From positions 1-6,931 of the forward strand of contig JAGVFV010000016.1 in assembly GCA_020057445.1 (NCBI GenBank): DNA of 6,931 nt. Direction: 5' to 3'. How positions within the stretch are numbered: the stretch's first letter is position 1; every line of letters starts with the position of its first letter. Both the position numbers and the translations under genes were made by a program. Below, one piece after another: positions 1-6,215 of this stretch. The notes under the pieces were generated by a model. That model was given only the letters and a program-made list of their open reading frames with translations. It was not told where the DNA came from and ran no database searches. This DNA comes from an archaeon. GTDB taxonomy: Archaea; Nanobdellota; Nanobdellia; Woesearchaeales; JAHJEM01.

Positions 1-1820
1 ACAAATGAAGCGACCTCTGCATATGCTGACAAGTTATACAGGATCGTCGTCTTGAAGTTGGGCTTGACCCTGTAGGAACCCACCTGGCTTTGATACGCCG
101 CTTCTGCAATCCCTGGCGTTCCGCCCCAAAAATAATAATAGCCCATCACTGTCTCAACATACTTAGCATCGCCCCATTCACCGCAACCCCAACCATTATA
201 CCCTCGAAGCGCGGCCTCCCATTCGACATACTCCCTATCTCCCCGCACACAACCCTGCTTATTGCAGCACTCTGGATATGTCTTTGCCTTCTTCCTATAG
301 TTCGCATTCAGGATATACGTCCCGCAACAAATATTCTTATCCGGATTGAAATACTCTTCCTCAATGACCTTTGAAGAAAAACCGCATTCCCTAACACAAG
401 ACTTGTGATTCTGACTAGGAACTATCTGCATGAGACCCAATGCAGGATCCTTGCTCGGACTCTTCGCCCTCGGATTGATATCAACCGTCTCATGCGTCAT
501 GATCGCCTTTATGTACGCATCCTCAACCCCGAACTGTGCAGCATATCGTGCGATAGTAGGACCGTACGCATTCACCTTCGCCGCTTTTTCAGGACGAACA
601 GCGCCGGAACGATCAATCATCGGCTGCGGTTCGCCACCGCTGGTCTTATCAGACCTACCTTCAGTCTTCTCCAGAATTGCGACCAGCTCATATGTCTTCG
701 GATCGATCCTCGAACAGTCATCCTTGAACAAATCTCTCGAGAGCTTCCCATCTACAAGATATTTCTTGCAGCTGTCTGCCGCGGGATTGAACATCGAGAG
801 GGTCTCGTCAGGATACAGGCAGAATGGATTCTTCCCAGGATCCGTCTTTCCGCGATAATTGCCATCACCATAAATCTTCAGATCCAGGTGCGCTGCCTCG
901 GAATACCCCGTATCCCCTGAAAAGCCGACGAACATGCCCTTCGATATCGGATCGCCCATGTTCACCTCCACACTCTTCAAGTGGCTGTAGCGCGAGTAGA
1001 GATTCTCGCCATGCTTGATGACGACGTTATTGCCGAAATTCCCGCACTTTCCCCAGCAGCCCGGACGACAAGCCCGCCCTGCAGAAGGATTCTTCGCCAC
1101 GCTGCAATCGCAAGAACCTACCCAATCTTCACAGACCTCGACAACGGTCCCTGGAGCAATCGAGAACACTTTGCTGTTCTCCTTCAATTCGAAATCAATC
1201 CCGTCATGCTCATCTTCTCCCTTTCCCTTGATAAATCTCTTACCATAACAAGAAACGATCTTCACATCCCCTTCGACAGGAAGACCAAGACCTGCCTTCA
1301 CATTCACCAACGTCGCAACACCCTGACCTGCACGCAAGCCCGCGATCAACGGCACTGCAAGGTCCTCATCGGAAATACCAATGACTGTCACAGAAGAACC
1401 ATCGCTCTTCAGGTCATACTGATACGCATCCAAGGGAAAGAGAGGATACTGAGACAAATACCCTTGCAGACGATCATCAAACACAGACAACACCCCTTCT
1501 TTTCCTGACGGAGAGCATGCCTTTTTCTTCTCATTCCACAACGGAAATACGTATGTGCCGCAGGAAGCGTCAGGAAGACCGCCACCTTCTCCAGCACGAA
1601 AAATCGCATCGTATGCAGCATACTTTGCGCTATAGTCAAGGAAGAGGAGCGCGTCCTCTGCTATGTATTTCGCCTTCATCACGTCAAGGGGGATCTCTCC
1701 AAGGCCTGCAGCCTGATCCATCACCTTTGCCTGATGGATCCTCACCCAGAATATCCCCACTGCAAACAGGAAAAACATGGCGATCACGATCACCAATCCG
1801 GATCCCTTCTTGTTCATCAT
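1..1820 (-). CDS. Anchored bifunctional peptidoglycan hydrolase: M23 peptidase plus SLT transglycosylase (3' end outside window)
   Basis: A frame open from ATG 1820 to the left edge gives 606 residues, C-terminus missing. The N-terminus is M-M-N-K-K-G followed by a hydrophobic helix (about residues 7-26): a class III-like leader and membrane anchor. An AT-rich-in-Ala/Tyr helical region (about 45-75) follows, then a Cys-containing linker. Residues about 180-330 are an M23 (LytM-like) domain: H205-D-G-I-D209 is the first zinc motif, Y-S-H280-L the conserved active-site His, and H311-L-D313 the place of the usual HxH. The H280 to H311 spacing of 31 equals that of S. aureus LytM. Residues about 425-560 are an SLT goose-lysozyme-like domain: catalytic E444 in T-H-E-T, G462-L-M-Q465, and Y541-N542 in the G-Y-N motif. 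The M23 domain would cut peptide cross-links and the SLT domain the MurNAc-GlcNAc glycan, outside the cell. Many cysteines suggest disulfides. ATG 1820 forms ATGA with the previous stop; ATG 1817 is an equally plausible start that gives M-N-K-K-G. Domain calls are strong; the substrate is unproven. Confidence 0.9.
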   Translation of the reverse strand, partial: MMNKKGSGLVIVIAMFFLFAVGIFWVRIHQAKVMDQAAGLGEIPLDVMKAKYIAEDALLFLDYSAKYAAYDAIFRAGEGGGLPDASCGTYVFPLWNEKKKACSPSGKEGVLSVFDDRLQGYLSQYPLFPLDAYQYDLKSDGSSVTVIGISDEDLAVPLIAGLRAGQGVATLVNVKAGLGLPVEGDVKIVSCYGKRFIKGKGEDEHDGIDFELKENSKVFSIAPGTVVEVCEDWVGSCDCSVAKNPSAGRACRPGCWGKCGNFGNNVVIKHGENLYSRYSHLKSVEVNMGDPISKGMFVGFSGDTGYSEAAHLDLKIYGDGNYRGKTDPGKNPFCLYPDETLSMFNPAADSCKKYLVDGKLSRDLFKDDCSRIDPKTYELVAILEKTEGRSDKTSGGEPQPMIDRSGAVRPEKAAKVNAYGPTIARYAAQFGVEDAYIKAIMTHETVDINPRAKSPSKDPALGLMQIVPSQNHKSCVRECGFSSKVIEEEYFNPDKNICCGTYILNANYRKKAKTYPECCNKQGCVRGDREYVEWEAALRGYNGWGCGEWGDAKYVETVMGYYYFWGGTPGIAEAAYQSQVGSYRVKPNFKTTILYNLSAYAEVASF

Positions 1821-2338
1821 GCCAACTTTACCTGCATCTGCACATTTGATTTTTTTTCAATAGCAATCACCGAACCGTCAAGTGATGGCAAATATGTCAT
1901 GGAAGGAAAGACTTCAGGTCTATTCGTCATTTGCTGATACCATAAGCTCTTCAGAAGGTTCGGCTCATCGTCATAAATCTCTCTCGATCCTTTCACCTTC
2001 AATGTCATCCAACTCTTCTTTGTCCCTTTCGGACTCACTTTCTGCAGTTCATTAATGCGATCTTCTAGTCTCTTTTCCGCAAGCGTCTTTCTCGCATCGC
2101 CGTACTCGCCAAGGATCAGCTGGTCAGCGATGGTTCCGTCGCCAAGAGGCTCTTGCAGCAGAAAAAGGAGCTCGCGATCATGATCAAGCACGACAAGCTC
2201 CTTGTTAAAATACTCGCCCTTCGCTGATTTCTCACAGCTTGCGGGAAGGAACAAAAAGCAAAGGCCGATTGCCGCAAGCACTATCCCTATGAAAATTTCA
2301 GTTATATCGGCCGGTGACTCAAAACCCTTCTTATGCAT
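1817..2338 (-). CDS. KKG-leader single-pass surface protein, 173 aa, function unknown
   Basis: The protein starts M-H-K-K-G, then has a short polar stretch and one hydrophobic helix (about residues 14-33, ending in L-P-A-S-C), so it should be anchored with the rest outside the cell. The body contains the segment E-L-L-F-L-L-Q-E-P (56-64) followed by D-G-T-I-A-D-Q-L (67-74), a pattern I associate from memory with a recurrent DPANN surface-protein family; I cannot name a function. A charged helical stretch (about 82-100) follows, then a beta-rich C-terminal part. The start is well supported: T-G-A-G-G-A at 2343-2348, which includes the stop of the preceding gene, lies 4 bases before ATG 2338. 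Its own stop overlaps ATG 1820 of the M23/SLT gene as ATGA. That coupling suggests the two products are needed together, for example as an anchor or chaperone partner of the hydrolase, which is inference. A run of eight T on the + strand (1850-1857) lies in the codons for E-K-K near the end, but the frame is intact. Confidence 0.85.
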   Translation of the reverse strand: MHKKGFESPADITEIFIGIVLAAIGLCFLFLPASCEKSAKGEYFNKELVVLDHDRELLFLLQEPLGDGTIADQLILGEYGDARKTLAEKRLEDRINELQKVSPKGTKKSWMTLKVKGSREIYDDEPNLLKSLWYQQMTNRPEVFPSMTYLPSLDGSVIAIEKKSNVQMQVKLA

Positions 2339-2342
2339 AATA

Positions 2343-2348
2343 TCCTCA
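2343..2348 (-). promoter_or_regulatory. Ribosome binding site merged with a stop codon, for the 2338 start
   Basis: TGAGGA in the sense strand contains the TGA stop of the 145-residue gene and ends 4 bases before ATG 2338. A ribosome terminating here sits on the next gene's initiation site. Confidence 0.6.
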
Positions 2349-2783
2349 AGATAGTGAAACCTTCAGCACGCCAGACTTCACTACACCTCCCTCCATATAC
2401 ACGACCTTGAACGGCTTCACCCTGTTCGTGACTTCCTGAACACTATTTTCCCCGCCAGCGACAAGCCTTCCTGTCTGCTCTTCCAATCCCACATGCACCT
2501 TTGACTTCCCCTGTGAAAAGCATTCGTCGATACGAGCATCATTCACAAGAGTTGCATCGATGATAGGGTACGTCCTCTCCAGATCCAAATCACGCACGCC
2601 GACGCAAGAGAAGACCCGCTCTGCATGCACCTCATCCAGGACATCCTGATCCAAGAACAAATACCCATCAATATATGCGCGAGCAGCAAGGATAAAGAGT
2701 AATATCAGGGGGACGAAATAAAAGATGAAGACCGCATAATACGGCAACTTCGACCCTGCTCCGGCACCTCCTTTCTTGTTCAT
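2346..2783 (-). CDS. KKG-leader single-pass surface protein, 145 aa, function unknown
   Basis: M-N-K-K-G is followed by a Gly/Ala-rich stretch and a strong hydrophobic helix (about residues 13-35). The exposed part begins Y-L-F-L-D-Q-D (41-47), then E-V-H-A-E-R-V-F-S-C (51-60), T-Y-P-I-I-D (71-76) and D-E-C-F (86-89). It ends in a beta-strand-rich tail rich in Val and Gly. The order 'acidic start, A-E-R, Cys, Y-P-x-I-D, Cys, beta tail' resembles from memory a recurrent family of small DPANN surface proteins found beside other KKG proteins; no biochemical role is known to me. The two cysteines, C60 and C88, could pair as one disulfide. ATG 2783 overlaps the stop of the amidase-like gene as ATGA; only a weak G-G-G-A-G (2795-2799) lies about 11 bases upstream, so translation probably depends on coupling. 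The next gene starts 7 bases after this stop. Confidence 0.85.
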   Translation of the reverse strand: MNKKGGAGAGSKLPYYAVFIFYFVPLILLFILAARAYIDGYLFLDQDVLDEVHAERVFSCVGVRDLDLERTYPIIDATLVNDARIDECFSQGKSKVHVGLEEQTGRLVAGGENSVQEVTNRVKPFKVVYMEGGVVKSGVLKVSLS

Positions 2784-3646
2784 GGCAGATAATACTCCCT
2801 CACAGCAACGACCACCGGCTCCGCATACCCTGCAGCGGGGCCAAGGCCGCTTCCCATCTCGATCAGCAACGTCGGGACATGATTCCGAAAAACGGAGAAC
2901 TCATTCAGATGAGTCGTCGGAAGGGCGAGCTCCCTCGACACAAACAAACCCTCCGTTCCTAAATACCTATTGTAGGTGATCTCGGCAAGCTTCTTGCTCT
3001 TTTTCGAATTCAAGATGTCCTCATCAGCATAATAGATACGAAGGATGTTCTCTGCATTCGTCGATATGAAAATGATCATGTCAGCGTTCTCCTCTGTCGC
3101 ATCCTTTTCAGACTCTATGCTCGCCATATTCTTCAAGAGATTGATGATATCTTTCGCCTCGGGCTTTCCCGTGATAAAAATCCTCTTTGTCTGCAACGTC
3201 CCTGCAGTGTCCAGGTCCTCGACAGCGAGCGTTCCTGCCTGCACATTTGTCGTCGGAGAAAAATGGACGCCTGTCCGATCCTTCAAAAAGTCAAGAGAGA
3301 CGAACAGGAAATTCTCGTTCAAGCCGACATAATCCGCGTGCGGAATATACGGATAGTGCGACTTTTCAGAAAAATCCGAGCTTCCCGGGCTTGAGACGAG
3401 CACGAGACTGTCCTTTGTCTCGAAACGGCACTGGTCAAACCTGTGCGGGTAGGTGATGCCTGCCGTCGCATCCTTCGGAACACCGTACAATGCATCGATG
3501 ATCGTCGCAGAGTCCTTCGCAATATACTCCTGGTTCATCCCGTGCGGGCTGCCTATGCGGTACGCCAATGCCAAGAGGCACAGTACGGCGACAGCCGCAA
3601 CAGTCAATTCCATCCACGTCCATTCGACAGTCTGCCCCTTCTTCAT
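2780..3646 (-). CDS. KKG-leader anchored protein with degenerate N-acetylmuramoyl-L-alanine amidase (Amidase_3)-like C-terminal domain
   Basis: The 288-residue product starts M-K-K-G-Q-T-V-E, a pilin-like leader with Glu four residues after the Gly, then a hydrophobic helix (about 13-30). Residues 40-155 form an exposed domain that begins A-K-D-S-A-T-I-I-D-A-L-Y, a pattern I recall from other DPANN surface proteins. The C-terminal half follows the Amidase_3 layout in order: strand K-R-I-F-I-T-G (154-160); helix; A-D-M-I-I-F-I-S-T-N-A (188-198), matching 'A-D-x-x-I-S-I-H-A-N-A'; K-S-K-K-L-A-E-I (216-223); F-S-V-F-R-N (250-255); and V-P-T-L-L-I-E-M-G (257-265), matching 'x-P-x-V-L-V-E-x-G' with the catalytic Glu at E263. 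Both zinc His of active amidases appear lost (no P-G-H-G; Ser-Thr-Asn where Ser-Ile-His is expected). It may bind murein or activate a partner instead of cutting, or use another chemistry. The start at 3646 is chosen over an upstream ATG at 3745 because GGTGA (3651-3655) and the ATGA overlap with the previous stop fit it, and the leader motif begins there. Confidence 0.85.
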   Translation of the reverse strand: MKKGQTVEWTWMELTVAAVAVLCLLALAYRIGSPHGMNQEYIAKDSATIIDALYGVPKDATAGITYPHRFDQCRFETKDSLVLVSSPGSSDFSEKSHYPYIPHADYVGLNENFLFVSLDFLKDRTGVHFSPTTNVQAGTLAVEDLDTAGTLQTKRIFITGKPEAKDIINLLKNMASIESEKDATEENADMIIFISTNAENILRIYYADEDILNSKKSKKLAEITYNRYLGTEGLFVSRELALPTTHLNEFSVFRNHVPTLLIEMGSGLGPAAGYAEPVVVAVREYYLP

Positions 3647-4899
3647 TCCTTCACCACGAACACCAGAGGATACGGAGGATGATCGACAGGAACATCGAAA
3701 GTGTTCACGACATCGATAAGCGCATAGGACTTGCCAGCCACCCATCCGAGGATCCCGCTCTTGTCGGTAACCTTGACTGTATCCTGCGACTGCTCAAACT
3801 CCAGATCATAGTTCTCCTTCTTCGTATCCCACTGCGGATTCCCAGTGACCGGGTCTGCCATGACGACATACACCTTCAGATAATACCAGGGAGTTGAGTT
3901 CATCTCATCAAAAGGAAACGGAGCCTTGTCCTTAATCTCCCGAAACGGACCAGTGAACCCTTGAGAATTCTCGATCAAATAGGAGATTTCTTCAAAACCG
4001 CTATTCTCCAGGCGGAAGCGAAGGCTTGACAAGGTAGTCGGCACTTCGAGCGTCTTCCTCTCCAAGCGCAATTTCCAATCCTTCCTCTCAGTAGGTGCGA
4101 TAGCGCGGGCGATCTCCTCCTTCAATGAACAAGTCTCGCCCGCGATGCAAGCATATGCTGCACGCCTGAGCAAGATCCCTGCATCAACACGCTTCTTCTC
4201 ATCAGAAGTCATACAGGGAAGCCCTGTGCAGACACCGACAACGCCCCTATAATTCTCAAATGTCGTGCCCCGCTGCGAGGAACGAACAGGCCTCCCGTGT
4301 TCATCATTACTGTCATATAATGCGCCCATGATAAAACCGCCATTTGTAGTGAAAGCAACACAGTCAAGAGTCACCGCAGCATTGCATTCCTTATATGCCT
4401 TGGCATAGGTCACATCCTGCTTTGTGCAGTCCACCTTGTTATTTCCTGACCCGCCACACTGGAATTGTTTTGAAACCAACCCTGGCTTTTCAACCAGCTC
4501 GATCCGGGAACACGCGCACACGCAAGAATCGGCATCGCCACACTCGTCAGGCTTCCAGACCTGATAATAATCCGCAAGATTCACCAGCGCGAGGATTCCG
4601 GGCATTCCTCCTGATGCAGACTTGGACTTCGGAGCATAATAAAATCGCAGATACGACTCCTTGTTAAAACCAATAAGGGCGCCATCCTTATAGAGACTTA
4701 CCATCTGGCTGTCTTGCGTGCCGCTCTCTGCGCCAGAGATAGAAACGACGTTCTTCACGAAGTCCTCATATGAATTATATGCAGTGCTGTCAGCACCGCT
4801 CAGCATCCTCGCGAATGCCACTCCTGCCACTGTAAACAACAGCACTGCAAAAATAAAGGCTGCAAAGAATTCCAGCGAAATCCCCTTCTTCCCGTTCAT
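3643..4899 (-). CDS. Pilin-like Cys-rich surface protein, 418 aa, function unknown
   Basis: M-N-G-K-K-G-I-S-L-E-F-F is the most pilin-like leader in the cluster: basic residues, Gly, then a hydrophobic helix (about 7-30) with Glu four residues after the Gly, as for substrates of prepilin peptidase. The exposed part carries 12 cysteines. Four are packed as C120-x5-C126-x-C128-x-C130 just after W-K-P-D-E, and others lie at 148, 158, 172, 180, 224, 229, 251 and 257. An even number and tight spacing suggest disulfides or, less likely, a metal site. Residues about 275-418 have no cysteine and look like one or two beta-sandwich modules. No enzymatic motif is visible; a structural or adhesive subunit is the best guess. 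ATG 4899 is preferred to ATG 4920 because GGAGG (4910-4914) sits 10 bases before it, it makes the ATGA overlap with the preceding gene, and the leader begins there. Its stop overlaps the next start in the same way. Confidence 0.88.
   Translation of the reverse strand: MNGKKGISLEFFAAFIFAVLLFTVAGVAFARMLSGADSTAYNSYEDFVKNVVSISGAESGTQDSQMVSLYKDGALIGFNKESYLRFYYAPKSKSASGGMPGILALVNLADYYQVWKPDECGDADSCVCACSRIELVEKPGLVSKQFQCGGSGNNKVDCTKQDVTYAKAYKECNAAVTLDCVAFTTNGGFIMGALYDSNDEHGRPVRSSQRGTTFENYRGVVGVCTGLPCMTSDEKKRVDAGILLRRAAYACIAGETCSLKEEIARAIAPTERKDWKLRLERKTLEVPTTLSSLRFRLENSGFEEISYLIENSQGFTGPFREIKDKAPFPFDEMNSTPWYYLKVYVVMADPVTGNPQWDTKKENYDLEFEQSQDTVKVTDKSGILGWVAGKSYALIDVVNTFDVPVDHPPYPLVFVVKE
3651..3655 (-). 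promoter_or_regulatory. Ribosome binding site deciding the 3646 start
   Basis: GGTGA in the sense strand, 4 bases before ATG 3646, inside the last codons of the preceding gene. It settles the start of the amidase-like gene at M-K-K-G and not at the ATG 33 codons upstream. Confidence 0.65.
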
Positions 4900-5423
4900 G
4901 CCTTCTTGGCCTCCGCGCATGCTTTTGTCGTCGACACATCACATGCCTTGACATCAGCGTCTGTCCCGCAATAGCCATGAGGCGAATCGTCCGCGTCAAG
5001 TACCATCTTTTTCAGAGATATTGGAATCCCCGGAGCGTTATCCTCCTTCATCTGACCGCACTTCTCCTTTGTCGCCAACTTCGGATCCGTCACTTTCTTC
5101 GCCGGTAGACAATCCGATTTATCAAGATTCCAACGACCATCTACTTTGGAGCAGACATATGCATATTCAACGCACGCAGTACCTATGTCGCTTCGCGTGT
5201 CTACCAATGCCACCTTAGCAACACCTTCCGGAAGACACTTGCAATCATCGGATCCGTCAGGCATACCATCCTTGTCCGTGTCCTGGGTCGCAAAGCACTG
5301 CTTGACATCATAATCCTGCCTGGATTTGGAAAACCAATGATACAGCATAGGAATGACAATCACCAACACCACTGCCAAGACTATCAAAGGCAACAATAGA
5401 CTCGTATCTCCTCTTCTATTCAT
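4896..5423 (-). CDS. Anchored Cys-rich protein with thrombospondin type 3-like calcium-binding loop, 175 aa
   Basis: The leader M-N-R-R-G is followed by a long hydrophobic helix (about residues 8-31). Shortly after comes D48-T-D50-K-D52-G-M-P-D56-G-S-D59-D60-C61, which matches the D-x-D-x-D-G-x-x-D thrombospondin type 3/EF-hand-like loop known to bind Ca2+ in extracellular proteins; C-K-C follows it. The protein has 10 cysteines (43, 61, 63, 84, 91, 105, 122, 152, 161, 169), so a small domain held by disulfides and calcium is likely. A second acidic patch, D-A-D-D (143-146), lies near the end. I do not recognise a named family for the whole protein. ATG 5423 makes an ATGA overlap with the previous stop and has GGTGGTGG at 5428-5435; an in-frame TTG at 5441 would add six residues before the leader and is rejected. 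Confidence 0.87.
   Translation of the reverse strand: MNRRGDTSLLLPLIVLAVVLVIVIPMLYHWFSKSRQDYDVKQCFATQDTDKDGMPDGSDDCKCLPEGVAKVALVDTRSDIGTACVEYAYVCSKVDGRWNLDKSDCLPAKKVTDPKLATKEKCGQMKEDNAPGIPISLKKMVLDADDSPHGYCGTDADVKACDVSTTKACAEAKKA
4910..4914 (-). promoter_or_regulatory. Ribosome binding site deciding the 4899 start
   Basis: GGAGG in the sense strand, 10 bases before ATG 4899. It lies after the alternative ATG at 4920 and so argues against that start. Confidence 0.55.
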
Positions 5424-6208
5424 GTGTCCACCACCTTGCAAATTTTCCTGTTCGGATTCTTCAAGTAATCTTCAATCACGCTTTTCTTCAGGCCGTTCTC
5501 ATTTCCCTCTACAGATCCCCCGTTCGGGACAAAACAGACATTCGCGCCGTCAAAATACATGACCCACACACGCCTCCAGTCATACTCGATAAAATCATTC
5601 TTCAAAGTCTTCTTGATCTCCGGAACCTCAATTTGTTCCAGATCCCTTCCATGAATCAGCAATTCACCGACAGAACTGAACTGATTCTTCTCGCACTCCT
5701 CAAAATTCGAGTCAAGACACTTCTTCAAGTCTTTCGCCGCATTCGCCGTCATGATGCACGGAGCTCCGCCTGCCTCTGAAAACCTCGCCCGCGCCCGTAG
5801 CTCCCTATCTGTCAGGTACACCCACTTGCCATCGCTCTTTTCCATCATATGCAAGATGAACTCATCATCTTTCCGATTGTTGTTCACCACTGTCCATGCT
5901 TTCTCGTCATCGAAAGAAAACAGGACGAGGCAGGGAGCCTGGTCGACAGAAGGATGCGTCATATGGATGAACTTGGTGAATGCCTCCCGCGCATCAATAT
6001 CAAGACTCTTGCTGAAGATGACCCCATCATTTGTCGCAGTAATCCCCTTCAGCTGGGTCTCATCGATCTTCTTCTCAATGCCAGTGATGGAATCCTTCAT
6101 CTGCGCCCAGGCGCCTCCTGGCCAGAAAAGCCACGTGAGAATCAGTCCTAAGGCGACGATGGCAACTATCAGTTGCAACAGCATAGACGTCATCCCTTGC
6201 GATTTCAT
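5420..6208 (-). CDS. Single-pass anchored surface protein, 262 aa, function unknown
   Basis: The protein begins M-K-S-Q-G-M-T-S, a weaker form of the cluster's leader (one basic residue, then Gly), followed by a hydrophobic helix (about residues 8-30, ending W-L-F-W-P-G-G). The exposed part is mixed alpha/beta with five cysteines apart from the leader: C93 (A-P-C-L-V-L-F-S-F-D), C151, C164, C172 and C225, plus C257 near the end, six in total. A Lys/Asp-rich helix-strand pattern runs through it, and no catalytic motif is evident. ATG 6208 is preceded by GGAGG (6220-6224) about 11 bases upstream. A TTG at 6226 in frame lies before that ribosome site and would put acidic residues ahead of the leader, so it is rejected. 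The stop overlaps the next gene's start as ATGA. Co-expression with the other KKG proteins suggests a subunit of the same surface structure. Confidence 0.85.
   Translation of the reverse strand: MKSQGMTSMLLQLIVAIVALGLILTWLFWPGGAWAQMKDSITGIEKKIDETQLKGITATNDGVIFSKSLDIDAREAFTKFIHMTHPSVDQAPCLVLFSFDDEKAWTVVNNNRKDDEFILHMMEKSDGKWVYLTDRELRARARFSEAGGAPCIMTANAAKDLKKCLDSNFEECEKNQFSSVGELLIHGRDLEQIEVPEIKKTLKNDFIEYDWRRVWVMYFDGANVCFVPNGGSVEGNENGLKKSVIEDYLKNPNRKICKVVDT
5428..5435 (-). promoter_or_regulatory. Ribosome binding site deciding the 5423 start
   Basis: GGTGGTGG in the sense strand, 4 bases before ATG 5423; GGTG is a typical archaeal Shine-Dalgarno core. It lies in the last codons of the preceding gene. 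Confidence 0.6.
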
Positions 6209-6215
6209 CTCCAGC

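Noticed and set aside
405..1508. Long open frames on the forward strand opposite the M23/SLT gene
   Set aside because: They lie antisense to a gene with clear M23 and SLT motifs, and their translations have no recognisable domain; they follow from the base composition of the real gene.
1..1820. Phage tail or conjugative (VirB1-type) lysin
   Set aside because: M23 and SLT domains do co-occur there, but no capsid, tail, integrase, relaxase or VirB-type gene is in the window, and the KKG leader ties the protein to the surrounding set of surface proteins. Gene content outside the window could reopen this.
1850..1857. A T8 run on the forward strand near the end of the 173-residue gene as another frameshift site
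   Set aside because: The frame through it is intact and ends in an ATGA overlap, so no length error or slippage needs to be proposed.
2343..2350. Possible terminator or promoter in the 7-base gap between the 145- and 173-residue genes
   Set aside because: The gap is too short, has no hairpin, and is occupied by the ribosome site of the next gene.
3647..3745. A longer N-terminus for the amidase-like protein from ATG 3745
   Set aside because: The added 33 residues overlap the preceding gene, contain many Cys/Arg, and come before the M-K-K-G leader; GGTGA and the ATGA overlap point to 3646.
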